Numbered from the stretch's first letter, positions 25,704-33,763 are shown. The stretch: 64,000 nt of DNA from Synergistaceae bacterium (GCA_017443985.1 JAFSXR010000060.1:1-64000); one strand, 5' to 3'. Translations and numbers: made by a program. Notes: generated by a model from the letters alone, not told the origin.

Positions 25704-25935
25704 CCTGATTTCTATTTTTTTGAAAGTTTTTCATGAATAGCCACGCCTGCCATATTCCGAAGCCCGTTATTAATGGAATTGCTGAGAGCGAAATAAAAAT
25801 ATTAAAGCCGTTTTCTGAAAGCCAGCCTGAACACCACACGCTCAAAAAAGCATAGCCGGCGATGACGAGCCCGGCCGACAAAACTTTTCCGAACATAAAA
25901 ACATCTTTAAGACCGTTAAAATTATTTTTTTTCAT
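25693..25935 (-). CDS. small two-TM protein (AtpI/AtpZ-like?)
   Basis: 80 residues with two membrane segments (VLSAGLVIAGYAFLSVWCSGW and IFISLSAIPLITGFGIWQAWLFM). The spacing, and the glycines in the second helix, are reminiscent of the small AtpI/AtpZ-like subunit family, but no ATP synthase genes are near, so I leave it unnamed. It lies 3 nt behind rsmG on the same strand. Confidence 0.65.
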   Translation of the reverse strand: MKKNNFNGLKDVFMFGKVLSAGLVIAGYAFLSVWCSGWLSENGFNIFISLSAIPLITGFGIWQAWLFMKNFQKNRNQAKF

Positions 25936-25938
25936 TTT

Positions 25939-26586
25939 TCATTCCCAAAATTTTTTATTGCTTGCGAGTCCCGGCCTTCGGGGAAAATTTTTAGGACATG
26001 GCGAAATTTTTTCCCACGTTACTATGCATTTTGAAGAACTTTCATCGCCGTAGAAATTCAATGACGGCGTTCTAAGGCCAAGCCTGCGCCATTTATCATT
26101 AACTTCTGAAATTTCCTCGTGAACTTTTTCGCCCTTGAAAGTTAAAATCTTTCCGCCGGTTTTCACTAAAGGCGATAATAATTCCGCCGTAACTCCTGCC
26201 GAAGCTAAGGCACGCGCTCCGGCCAAGTCAAATTCTTCACGGTGCAACGCAGCAAAATCTTCGCTTCTTGAGCAAATTATATTCATGTTTTTAATTTCAA
26301 GAGCCTCAACAAATTCGCGCACTGCTTCGCATTTTTTATTAATGCTGTCGAGCAAAGTTATATTCAAGTCCGGCCTGTAGACCGCCCACACAACGCCGGG
26401 CAGACCTCCGCCGCTTCCAACGTCAATAATTTTTCCTGAGGCCGGCAAAAATTTTAACGAAGGCTCGCAGTCAAGAATTTGAAGATTAAAAATTTCTTCC
26501 GCTCCTCTTGTTCCCGTGAGCCTTGCGCGTTTGCAGTCCGCTAATAATTCGGCGTATTTATATAACGTGGATTTTTGAGGGCTCAT
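25939..26586 (-). CDS. rsmG: 16S rRNA (guanine527-N7)-methyltransferase RsmG
   Basis: SAM-dependent methylation of G527 in the 530 loop. Motif I IIDVGSGGGLPGVV, then TLLDSINKKCEAVREFVEAL, SRSEDFA and GARALASAGVTAELLSPLVKTGGK match GidB/RsmG throughout. 215 aa. Its start overlaps the end of the nitroreductase gene by 29 nt. Confidence 0.95.
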   Translation of the reverse strand: MSPQKSTLYKYAELLADCKRARLTGTRGAEEIFNLQILDCEPSLKFLPASGKIIDVGSGGGLPGVVWAVYRPDLNITLLDSINKKCEAVREFVEALEIKNMNIICSRSEDFAALHREEFDLAGARALASAGVTAELLSPLVKTGGKILTFKGEKVHEEISEVNDKWRRLGLRTPSLNFYGDESSSKCIVTWEKISPCPKNFPRRPGLASNKKFWE

Positions 26587-27052
26587 AGCGGTCTTCCTGC
26601 GAGTGTTTATTTTTGGGATAGCCTACTGGAATCATCGTGAAAGCTCTGAAATTTTCAGGCAGTTTTAATATTTCTTCAACTGCTTTCATTCTGTCCTCGT
26701 GTGGAGCAATTCCCAGCATGACTGCGCCAAGCCCTAACTCTTTGGATTCGAGCAAAATATTTTCAGTCGCTATCGCCATGTCGATTTGGACCATAGCAGG
26801 AGCGGCTAGGTCATTAGTTCTGTAGCACGGAACAATGACGACGGGAGCATTTTTTGCCGGCGTTGCGTAGGGCGTAACCTGTGAAAGTTTTTCGATTATA
26901 TTTTTGTCAGTCGTAACGTAAAATTCCCAAGGCTGTTGATTTACTGCCGATGGAGCTGCCATTGCGGCGCGTAAAATTTTCACGATTAAACCGTTTGGAA
27001 CTTCTTTATCTTCAAACTGACGGACGCTTACTCGGCTAAATATTGCGTTCAT
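26558..27052 (-). CDS. nitroreductase-family FMN protein
   Basis: NAD(P)H-dependent flavin reductase fold: MNAIFSRVSVRQFEDKEV at the N-terminus, APSAVNQQPWEFYV (FMN contact), and ENILLESKELGLGAVMLGI. The 164-aa form from ATG 27052 is typical of the small clostridial group; GGAGG is 8 nt upstream. The frame is open further to 27205 but that would overlap the HEPN gene by more than 150 nt. Substrate not predictable. Confidence 0.9.
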   Translation of the reverse strand: MNAIFSRVSVRQFEDKEVPNGLIVKILRAAMAAPSAVNQQPWEFYVTTDKNIIEKLSQVTPYATPAKNAPVVIVPCYRTNDLAAPAMVQIDMAIATENILLESKELGLGAVMLGIAPHEDRMKAVEEILKLPENFRAFTMIPVGYPKNKHSQEDRYEPSKIHVI

Positions 27053-27470
27053 TAATTTTTCCTCCATTTCTGCCCCAACGTGATTGTAAGTATGGGCGTA
27101 TTGTCTCAATAAATTTTTGAGCATCATAAATTTGCATTTGCGCTTTCTCAGCAGGCAGTTGATAAAAATCTGCATAATCTGCGTGAGTTCTCGTTCTAAA
27201 GGCAAATCTCACGATGTCTGAGAGACTTGTATCAAAGATTTTTGTTTTTATATAAGTACGTCCAAAATAAGAAATTAAACTAGAATGCTTTGAAGATTCA
27301 AAACCATCAAGCGCACTAATTGACCACATAGCATAAAATATTGCATAATAAGACCTACTTGCAGAACCGTTAGGATCACCAAAATCAAGAATATTTTGAG
27401 CCGTTTTTATTGCGCCCTCTGCACGTTCAAAACGGTACTTTGATAAATCTAAGCGGCTTTTTTCGTCCAT
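27036..27470 (-). CDS. HEPN-domain protein (toxin of HEPN-MNT pair)
   Basis: All-helical HEPN domain: SASRSYYAIFYAMWSISAL and the C-terminal RTHADYADFYQL followed by AQKFIETIRPYLQS, as in the nucleotidyltransferase-associated HEPN family. The R/H/D residues in RTRTHADY are at the presumed RNase site. 144 aa. Overlaps the upstream MNT gene by 22 nt, the standard HEPN-MNT toxin-antitoxin order reversed relative to some known pairs. Confidence 0.85.
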   Translation of the reverse strand: MDEKSRLDLSKYRFERAEGAIKTAQNILDFGDPNGSASRSYYAIFYAMWSISALDGFESSKHSSLISYFGRTYIKTKIFDTSLSDIVRFAFRTRTHADYADFYQLPAEKAQMQIYDAQKFIETIRPYLQSRWGRNGGKINERNI

Positions 27471-27817
27471 AACTCTATTCCTTCCTCATCAATATTAAAA
27501 TAAAGTGGTATAGTAAAGAGCCATTCGTAAAAGCGTTTTTCATCAATCGTCAAAATTGAAAAAAGGGTGTCATATTTTAAGTCCATAGGCGTAAAAGCCC
27601 TGTCTAAATTGTCCTCTTCTCTCCAATCAAGTTTTCTTTTTGTCAGCACCGCAATATCGACATCAGACTCCCAAGTGTTATCGCCGCGAGCTACTGAACC
27701 GTAAAGAATTATTTTTACAACATCATCGCCAAGCACTGACAAAATAGCTTTAACAACGTCATCAAAAATTTCTTTATCGTCAAGCGTTATTTTGCGTGGC
27801 AAAGTAATATCTTCCAT
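27449..27817 (-). CDS. MNT-type minimal nucleotidyltransferase (antitoxin)
   Basis: Pol-beta superfamily minimal nucleotidyltransferase: KIILYGSVARGDNTWESDVDIAV carries the GSxxRG and SDxD metal motifs. In studied pairs the MNT protein AMPylates and silences the HEPN RNase. 122 aa. First gene of the pair, downstream of hisB and separated from it by a heptad array. Confidence 0.87.
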   Translation of the reverse strand: MEDITLPRKITLDDKEIFDDVVKAILSVLGDDVVKIILYGSVARGDNTWESDVDIAVLTKRKLDWREEDNLDRAFTPMDLKYDTLFSILTIDEKRFYEWLFTIPLYFNIDEEGIELWTKKAA

Positions 27818-27825
27818 TTTCCCCC

Positions 27826-27853
27826 CTACCTCCTCACTCCTAACTCCTACCTG
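27826..27853. repeat. heptanucleotide repeat array, locus 5
   Basis: ACCTCCT CACTCCT AACTCCT ACCTG between the hisB stop and the MNT start codon. Confidence 0.8.
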
Positions 27854-28441
27854 TTATATAACTCCTTTTGTTGAAGGAATTTCGTTTTTGTATTCAGGAT
27901 TGATTTTAACGGCTTGGGCGATGCTCCTTGCGGCGGCCTTGAAAGCACATTCGATTATGTGATGAGCGTTACTACCTGCGAATTGTTTGAAGTGCAGAGT
28001 GCAAAGAGAATTTCTCACGAAGCCCAGCCAAAATTCCTGCGCAAGTTCCGTATCAAAATTTCCGACCTTTTGTGCGTTAATATTGATGTCCCAGTTGAGG
28101 TAGGCACGCCCGGAAAAATCAATCGCTGTCAAAATTAAAGCCTCGTCCATCGGCAGAATAATATTTCCGTAGCGCGTTATGCCTTTTTTATCGCCGAGTG
28201 CCTGCAAAAATGCCTGCCCTAAACAAATTCCAACGTCCTCGACTGTGTGATGATAATCTACTTCAACATCGCCGGAGCAGTTTATTATTAAGTCAAAGCG
28301 TCCGTGCGCCGCGAACAGTGTCAGCATATGATCAAGAAATCCGCAGCCCGTTTTAATTTTATTTTGCCCCGTGCCGTCAAGTTCTAGAAAAATTTTTATC
28401 TGTGTCTCTTTTGTGGCGCGTGAAATTTCTGCCTGTCTCAT
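27854..28441 (-). CDS. hisB: imidazoleglycerol-phosphate dehydratase
   Basis: Sixth step of histidine synthesis. GTGQNKIKTGCGFLDHMLTLFAAHGRF, YHHTVEDVGICLGQA and SNAHHIIECAFKAAARSI give the manganese-binding histidines/glutamates of the monofunctional enzyme; 195 aa is standard. ATG overlaps the hisC stop. Confidence 0.97.
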   Translation of the reverse strand: MRQAEISRATKETQIKIFLELDGTGQNKIKTGCGFLDHMLTLFAAHGRFDLIINCSGDVEVDYHHTVEDVGICLGQAFLQALGDKKGITRYGNIILPMDEALILTAIDFSGRAYLNWDININAQKVGNFDTELAQEFWLGFVRNSLCTLHFKQFAGSNAHHIIECAFKAAARSIAQAVKINPEYKNEIPSTKGVI

Positions 28442-29523
28442 TGCCTCACAACTCCTTCAATGGCTTCAAGAAAAATTTTCATCTGTTCGGGCGTGCCTAT
28501 TGTAATTCGATTAAAATTTGTAATTCTTTCGGGCCGTGAAAAATGCCTTATCATTATTTTTTTTCGCTTGAGTTCCTCAAAAATTTTTTCGCCGCTGATT
28601 TTTTCATGACGGGCAAATAAAAAATTAGCCGACGAGTCCAAAACTTCAAAGCCAATTTCACGCAAATTATTTTTTGTATCGTCTCTTATTTTTTTTATGA
28701 TGTCAATATTTTTTTGCGTGCCCTCCTCGTCCTCAAGGACCGCAAGAGCTACGGCCTGCGTCATTGCATTAATATTATAAGGCGTGATTGTGTTCTTGAT
28801 GTTGTTCATATCCCTTGCTATATCCTCGCAGGTCATGCACCAGCCGAGCCGGGCTCCGGCCATTGAGCGCGACTTTGAGAACGTCCGAACGACGATTAAA
28901 TTTTTATATTTGTGTATTAAATTTTTCGCGCTCCCGTCTCCCTGCCTGCCGGACAGGCAAGCGAAGTCGATATATGCCTCGTCAATTATTATGAGGCTGT
29001 CGGGATTTTGATTGATGATTTCCTCAACGTCTTTTAATTCCAAAAAAATTCCCGTCGGCGCGTTAGGGTTTGTAATAATAATCGTCCGTCCGTTAAAATT
29101 TTTATAATCATCGGGATTTATTCTGAAATTTTCATCGAGCGGAACGGTTACAAAATCAACGCCGTGAAATTTTGCCAAGATTTTATAAAACGAGTACGTT
29201 ATATCAGGGAAGGCAGCGCCGTGTTCACAGAAGGCCATGAAAATAAAATTTAATATCTCGTCGGAGCCGTTGCCAAAAACTATTTCAGAAGGCTTTACGT
29301 TCATTAAGTCCGAAAGTTTTTCGCGCAGTTTTGTGCAGTCAGGGTCAGAATAAAAATTCAAAGTCCCTGCAGCTTTTTTTGCGCAGTCCATAACTTTTTC
29401 AGAAAGTTGAAAAGGCGACTCGTTAGTATTCAAACGAATATAGCCGCCGTTCATACTCTCAAGCTCTCCGCTTGTGTCGTAAGGGTCGAGTGAATTAAAT
29501 TTTGAATGTAAAAATCTGCTCAT
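28438..29523 (-). CDS. hisC: histidinol-phosphate aminotransferase
   Basis: PLP-dependent transaminase of histidine synthesis. RLNTNESPF, GNGSDEILNFI, NPNAPTG, DEAYIDFA and the PLP-lysine motif RTFSKSRSMAGARLGW are present. Between DEAYIDFA and NLIHKYKN there are roughly eight extra residues (CLSGRQGDGSA) encoded by a G/C-rich inverted repeat (28943-28959), so a small in-frame insertion is likely. Only hisC and hisB are here; hisZ-hisG are 14 kb away. Confidence 0.95.
   Translation of the reverse strand: MSRFLHSKFNSLDPYDTSGELESMNGGYIRLNTNESPFQLSEKVMDCAKKAAGTLNFYSDPDCTKLREKLSDLMNVKPSEIVFGNGSDEILNFIFMAFCEHGAAFPDITYSFYKILAKFHGVDFVTVPLDENFRINPDDYKNFNGRTIIITNPNAPTGIFLELKDVEEIINQNPDSLIIIDEAYIDFACLSGRQGDGSAKNLIHKYKNLIVVRTFSKSRSMAGARLGWCMTCEDIARDMNNIKNTITPYNINAMTQAVALAVLEDEEGTQKNIDIIKKIRDDTKNNLREIGFEVLDSSANFLFARHEKISGEKIFEELKRKKIMIRHFSRPERITNFNRITIGTPEQMKIFLEAIEGVVRQ
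28931..28966. repeat. in-frame palindromic insert inside hisC
   Basis: TGCCTG (28943-28948) and CAGGCA (28954-28959) form a 6-bp stem with a 5-nt loop; on the coding strand the segment continues with GGGAGACGGGAGC, resembling GTGAGACGGAGG of the lpxC insert. It adds residues in a loop of HisC. Confidence 0.55.
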
Positions 29524-29532
29524 TATTTTTTC

Positions 29533-31002
29533 CTAAATCTTAAAAGGAATTTCAGGAAGCGTCAATTTTTGTTGAGGCTTATAAATTCCCGTCTCTGTCA
29601 AATTCTCGTTAATCTTTCCTTCGAGGTCCTGCAGGTCTCCGACGGCGTGAGCAGCAACTACAGCATTAAGAGCCAACGCTCCGCCGGTCTTTAACGTAAC
29701 TGTCTCGGCTTGAATCATGTCGGCCTTAATTTGATTCCATAGCGGGTCTTTGCTTCCGCCTTCGGTGATTATAACGCGGTCAACAGGAGTTCCGGCCTTG
29801 CGCGAACGTTCAGCGATCTCTGAATATTCTCCTGCGATTGCCTCAAGAACTGCACGCCACAAAATAAATTGGTTAGTGTTCATGGTCATGTTTATGAAAC
29901 AGCCGTGAACATCGCGGAAGCCTTCAGGGCCTCCCGTCAGCCATGCCAAAAATCTTACGCCTTCAGAGCCGTTCGGAAGTTTTGAGGCTCCGTCGCTGAG
30001 ATATTTATAATAACTGTCGTCGCCCGGCCTGTTGCAGACGTTATCCCTGAACCAGCGCAGAGCAAGTCCGCCCGTTCTTACAAAGCCCCAATAAAAATAA
30101 GTGCCCGGCAAAGTTCCCGAATTAAAAATTAATCCGCTGCCCTTTTTGCTCAGACCCGGAATAATTCCGCCCGTCGAGATGCAGAACATTGAACACGTCC
30201 CTGCAACGTCAACGGCGTGGCCCGGTTCATAAACTCCGCAGGCCAGAAGAGACTGCATTGTGTCTCCTGCCCCTGCGCAGATTTTTATTCCTTCGGGCAG
30301 TCCCGTAAGCTCCGCGCATTCTTTTGAGAGAGTGCCGATTACGTCATAAGGCTTTTTAATTTCGGGCATTAATTTTTTATCAATTCCAAGAATTTTTAAC
30401 TGCTCGTCCGACCATTCTTTTTTAATGACGTTGTAGCCAAGCCCCCAGCCCGACATCGCGCCCCAGTCTATGAAAGCGTCATCGGCCTTTAATCCTGCAA
30501 GCCTCATCAAAATATACGGGGCATTGTGAACAAATTTTTTAACGTCTTTAATATTCGGCGAATTTTTTATCAGCCATCTTGCGTGCATTGCGGGGAACAA
30601 GCAAAGCGGTTCAGGGTTGCCCGTCTCCTCTGCCCATATGCCAAGATTTAATTTTGCAAGCTCGTCCGCGTCCTCTTGAGTTCTTGAGTCAAGATAATTT
30701 ATATAAGGCGTTATCGCTATGCCTTCCTCATTAATTCCGGCAATGCCGCAGATAATTCCATCGCCCATTATTGCGCGTATTGAATTAACATCTAAATTTT
30801 TTTCGCGCATTATTTCAACACAGCGTCCCGCGCCCTTTAATACAAGTTCAAAATATTCATGGACGTTCATTTGTACCCAGCCGCTTTGAGGATAATATAA
30901 GGTCGTGGGATTTACGGCGGCAGCCGCCTGTTTCCCTTCTTCATCATAAACTGCAACTTTAACGCTCTGTGTTCCTGCGTCAAAGCAAAGATAATAATTC
31001 AT
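29533..31002 (-). CDS. FGGY-family carbohydrate kinase (xylulokinase-like)
   Basis: ATP-dependent sugar kinase. CFDAGTQSVKVAVYDEEG at the N-terminus is the phosphate-1 loop, GAGDTMQSLLACGVYEPG and EGGSKDPLWNQIKADM form the adenosine-binding part of the second actin-like lobe. 489 aa fits xylulokinase/gluconokinase/erythritol kinase types; exact sugar not predictable. GGAGGTG lies about 9 nt before the ATG. No sugar isomerase or transporter is adjacent. Right neighbour is the AT-rich RiPP island, separated by a strong inverted repeat. Confidence 0.88.
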   Translation of the reverse strand: MNYYLCFDAGTQSVKVAVYDEEGKQAAAAVNPTTLYYPQSGWVQMNVHEYFELVLKGAGRCVEIMREKNLDVNSIRAIMGDGIICGIAGINEEGIAITPYINYLDSRTQEDADELAKLNLGIWAEETGNPEPLCLFPAMHARWLIKNSPNIKDVKKFVHNAPYILMRLAGLKADDAFIDWGAMSGWGLGYNVIKKEWSDEQLKILGIDKKLMPEIKKPYDVIGTLSKECAELTGLPEGIKICAGAGDTMQSLLACGVYEPGHAVDVAGTCSMFCISTGGIIPGLSKKGSGLIFNSGTLPGTYFYWGFVRTGGLALRWFRDNVCNRPGDDSYYKYLSDGASKLPNGSEGVRFLAWLTGGPEGFRDVHGCFINMTMNTNQFILWRAVLEAIAGEYSEIAERSRKAGTPVDRVIITEGGSKDPLWNQIKADMIQAETVTLKTGGALALNAVVAAHAVGDLQDLEGKINENLTETGIYKPQQKLTLPEIPFKI

Positions 31003-31022
31003 TTAGAAAAAAACACCTCCGA

Positions 31023-31069
31023 AACAAAATTATATACTAAAAACTCCTATTATAATGGAGTTTTTAGTA
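31023..31069 (-). terminator. terminator of the RiPP maturation operon
   Basis: Perfect 13-bp stem TACTAAAAACTCC/GGAGTTTTTAGTA (31035-31047 with 31057-31069, 9-nt loop), 75 nt past the radical SAM stop. On the minus strand it is followed by a T-rich tract (AATTTTGTTT). It also marks the left edge of the AT-rich island. Confidence 0.7.
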
Positions 31070-31143
31070 CGTAATATAAATTTATAAAAGGAGTTTGGCT
31101 ATTGTTAAGTTTATTTTTTTGATTATCTTACTTAAAATATTTT

Positions 31144-32262
31144 TTATGTATTCGTAAGAGCAATATTTATGTTTGTGCGATATTTATCATATTTGCGTTT
31201 AGAAAATTCTTCAGTCCTTAATAAAGAAAGCTCACAATATTCTTTACACGGTTTCGTATAGCTTCCAGTCGAAAGGTAGTTTATTATTGGACATGGACTA
31301 CATATATGTATTCTCGGACATTTTGCACACACATAATCTTGTGGAGCTACCATGTAAGCATACTCTTCAATATACTTTTGCCATATATAGCTAAGATCAT
31401 GCTCCATAATATTATAGGATTTTAGGCGCATTTTATTACATGGACTTACATAACCTAAACTATCTATATAACATAAAGTTGAAGCCACATTACAGGTAAA
31501 AACAGGTACTTTATCAGCGTTTATAAAACAATTATCATTACAAATATTATTAGCGAATACTCTGATTGTCTGTTCATATTGAGTTTCAATAGACAAAATC
31601 TCTTCATTTGCAAGGCGATGTTTTATTGCCTCACTACTCCCCTGTAACGTTGGAAATATTTCAAAATTATATTTGAATTTTCCTCCGTTTTGTATAGCAA
31701 AATCTTCAGCTTCGAAAAAATCCATATAATTTTCTCTTAGTCCAATGAATTTAAGTTCCATATCGAGATCAGCGTTTCGTAACATGTTTACTCCAGCTAG
31801 AAATTTTTCAAAACTTCCTCTAATACCTGTAACCCTTTCATATGTTCTAGCAGATATACCATAAACACTAATACTAACTGTTGCAGGAGGATATTCTTCA
31901 AAAATTTTTACTATCTCAGGAGTAAGCATAGTAATATTAGTTAATAACTCTATGATAAAACCCTTTTTTTTAGCGTAAACATAGATATCTGAAAAATCTG
32001 CCCTACTCAAAATTTCTCCACCTGTCATATAAAGCACAAGAATACCAGCATCAAAAAGTTTATCAATAATGAATTTCCACTTATCTGTAGGTAATAATTG
32101 TTGAGTCGGGTAATCTTTCATATAACAATGGACACACTGTAAATTACATTTAGGTGTGAGTTCAAGTCCTGCTACAAACGGATGACGAATTTTTTCCCAA
32201 TATTTAAGCTGAGTATCTTGTATTGACGAATATACCCCTCTGCTTAATTCTTCATCTCGCAT
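31144..32262 (-). CDS. radical SAM/SPASM peptide maturase
   Basis: 372 residues. The radical SAM cluster motif is CNLQCVHC (C39, C43, C46), followed by the SAM-binding MTGGEIL (79-85). The C-terminal SPASM domain has cysteines at 241, 245, 257, 264, 275, 312, 315, 321, 324, 339 and 343, including YVSPCNK and CAKCPRIHICSPC, enough for two auxiliary [4Fe-4S] clusters. SPASM enzymes modify short ribosomal peptides (thioether, cyclophane and related C-X bonds). Last gene of a three-gene minus-strand operon; starts 19 nt inside the PqqD-like gene with AAGGAG 11 nt upstream. Codon use is strongly AT-biased compared with flanking genes. Reaction on this substrate is not predictable. Confidence 0.9.
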   Translation of the reverse strand: MRDEELSRGVYSSIQDTQLKYWEKIRHPFVAGLELTPKCNLQCVHCYMKDYPTQQLLPTDKWKFIIDKLFDAGILVLYMTGGEILSRADFSDIYVYAKKKGFIIELLTNITMLTPEIVKIFEEYPPATVSISVYGISARTYERVTGIRGSFEKFLAGVNMLRNADLDMELKFIGLRENYMDFFEAEDFAIQNGGKFKYNFEIFPTLQGSSEAIKHRLANEEILSIETQYEQTIRVFANNICNDNCFINADKVPVFTCNVASTLCYIDSLGYVSPCNKMRLKSYNIMEHDLSYIWQKYIEEYAYMVAPQDYVCAKCPRIHICSPCPIINYLSTGSYTKPCKEYCELSLLRTEEFSKRKYDKYRTNINIALTNT

Positions 32263-32552
32263 TTATGTATCCACTCCTTATTTATAAGTTCTTTTACAAA
32301 ATTATTAACATCTGACAAAATTTCTTCATGTTTTACTTTTGTGTTAGGATCAAGTTTTGTCTCAAGTTCTATAGTAATATCTTCAACCGTGAATTGTTTA
32401 CGTCCTACGATTGAAGATAAAATAGCATAAGCAATTTCATTAAGACGATCGATATTTCTATTTCGATAAAAATATTTGTCATGTATATCTATGACAAAAT
32501 ATATTCCAGCGATATTACGCAAAACAAGTCCCTCCTTAACTTCATATATCAT
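32244..32552 (-). CDS. PqqD-like RiPP recognition element protein
   Basis: 102 residues with the winged-helix-type PqqD fold: N-terminal strands (EGLVLRNIAGIYFVIDIH), helix with RLNEIAYAILSSIVG, and a wing/helix region (FTVEDITIELETKL, ILSDVNNFVKELINKEWI). Stand-alone PqqD proteins bind the leader of a precursor peptide and hand it to the radical SAM enzyme. GGAGGAG lies 6 nt before ATG 32552. Overlaps the unknown 293-aa gene by 11 nt and the maturase by 19 nt, so the three are translationally coupled. Confidence 0.85.
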   Translation of the reverse strand: MIYEVKEGLVLRNIAGIYFVIDIHDKYFYRNRNIDRLNEIAYAILSSIVGRKQFTVEDITIELETKLDPNTKVKHEEILSDVNNFVKELINKEWIHKCEMKN

Positions 32553-33423
32553 TATTATCTCCTCCTACAAAAGGTTTACAATAAATATTAATGCTCATCA
32601 TGTTATTTGTATCACAACCAAGAGAAAACTCACGAAGAAATAATCTATTTTGTCGTATTAGTTTCTTGACATTTTGTCTTTGAGATTGTTCAATCATCAT
32701 AAAATTAAAAATTTTGTCTAACAATGTATCAATATTGACTGTATTTTCAGTTATAATGAAATATATTTTATATTTTGTTTCCCCAGTTTGCTTATCATAA
32801 TTCCAAGAAACCATATAAACATGAACCCCTAATTTAACGTAATCTTTTGCCTCTAAAACCAATTTTTTATATATAGTAATTCCACTTTCAGAAATTATTT
32901 TCAGAGCTTCTTCATCTAAAAACAACATAGAACCTTCATGATTCTCATAAAACATTCTAAAATACAATTTCAAGCAATCATAAGTAGTATATTTATTTTC
33001 AAAACCGATAAACCATATACCTTGAGACAAATAATTATCTTTTCTTCGTTCAAGAGAAAAATACTCCATTGCTTTCTGCTCATAATCCTTATCTAACCAA
33101 TTTTGTATTATTAAAAAACGAGGATCATGCTCAGAAATATTACGAAGCTTATATTCATAAGAATATTTAATGTCGCTAGAATATTTTGTACTATGAAACA
33201 GTACTAAATTATCATTTACAAGGAAAGAAGTCGTATCAAAAGAGCGTAAAAAAGACAAAGGCGTGTTATCACCTGCCAGAAGATTATTAATATAAAAAGA
33301 GGTCTTAATACCATTTAAGGATATATTAAATGCGATATAATCTAATACACCTTTCTTTTCAATGTTAGGAATTAAACTTTGCATATGACTAAAATCATAA
33401 AATAAATTATTACTAGCAATCAT
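32542..33423 (-). CDS. unknown RiPP-cluster protein
   Basis: 293 residues from ATG 33423 (GGAG 8 nt upstream; a GTG at 33432 is less likely). No family recognised. No signal peptide or membrane segment. Pattern is alpha/beta with several long hydrophobic strands near the C-terminus (KLYFRMFY, HVYMVSWNYD, KYKIYFIITEN, SLGCDTNNMMSINIYC), a layout that loosely recalls ABBA-fold prenyltransferases, but no motif proves it. Peptide chaperone or second tailoring enzyme are other options. First gene of the maturation operon; AT-rich, heavy use of ATA and AGA codons. Confidence 0.75.
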   Translation of the reverse strand: MIASNNLFYDFSHMQSLIPNIEKKGVLDYIAFNISLNGIKTSFYINNLLAGDNTPLSFLRSFDTTSFLVNDNLVLFHSTKYSSDIKYSYEYKLRNISEHDPRFLIIQNWLDKDYEQKAMEYFSLERRKDNYLSQGIWFIGFENKYTTYDCLKLYFRMFYENHEGSMLFLDEEALKIISESGITIYKKLVLEAKDYVKLGVHVYMVSWNYDKQTGETKYKIYFIITENTVNIDTLLDKIFNFMMIEQSQRQNVKKLIRQNRLFLREFSLGCDTNNMMSINIYCKPFVGGDNNDI

Positions 33424-33460
33424 AAAATGCACTCCTTTTTAATTTATTATTTTAATATAA

Positions 33461-33466
33461 AGTATA
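33461..33466 (-). promoter_or_regulatory. candidate -10 of RiPP maturation operon
   Basis: TATACT on the minus strand about 38 nt before ATG 33423; no clear -35. Divergent from the precursor promoter. Confidence 0.35.
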
Positions 33467-33512
33467 TAAGAAATCAAATCATTACATCTCTAAATAAAAT
33501 AATTACTCATCC

Positions 33513-33540
33513 TTGAAAGATATTATTTTTATGATAAAAT
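33513..33540 (+). promoter_or_regulatory. promoter of the precursor peptide gene
   Basis: TTGAAA (33513-33518), 16-nt spacer, TGATAAAAT extended -10 (TAAAAT 33535-33540). Start near 33547, about 30 nt before the ATG. A dedicated promoter allows the substrate to be made in excess over the enzymes. Confidence 0.65.
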
Positions 33541-33577
33541 TATAAAAATAATATATGGAAAGGAAGTGTTGATTAAT

Positions 33578-33703
33578 ATGGCTTACAGTAAACCTGAGAT
33601 TACTACTATTAAAATTGAGCAACAAGAAGTTTCTTATGACAGCGATCAAGCTTCTGGTTGCCAGAGTTCTTGTTGCTTCACCAGAGAAAGTAGCTCTTGG
33701 TAG
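33578..33703 (+). CDS. Cys-rich RiPP precursor peptide (41 aa)
   Basis: Short ORF divergent from the maturation operon, with AAGGAAG 11 nt before the ATG. N-terminal leader begins MAYSKPEITTIKIEQQEV, the KPxIxxIxIE type seen in leaders bound by PqqD-like elements. The C-terminal core after about residue 25 holds C28, C32 and C33, is rich in Ser/Gln, and ends in Trp41 (CCFTRESSSW in short). Own promoter and own terminator. The three cysteines make a sactipeptide/ranthipeptide-type thioether product the first guess; the FTR triplet (34-36) also fits an aromatic-X-Arg cyclophane site. No cleavage site such as double Gly is obvious and no transporter gene is next to it. Confidence 0.8.
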   Translation: MAYSKPEITTIKIEQQEVSYDSDQASGCQSSCCFTRESSSW

Positions 33704-33737
33704 TATTTAGTTGATATAATTGAACGTTAGTTTTAGG

Positions 33738-33763
33738 GAGGGGGCTGTAATGCGTCCTCTTTT
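33738..33763 (+). terminator. terminator of precursor gene
   Basis: GAGGGGGC/GCGTCCTC stem (8 positions, one G-U and one mismatch), loop TGTAAT, followed by TTTT; 35 nt past the precursor stop. Confidence 0.6.
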
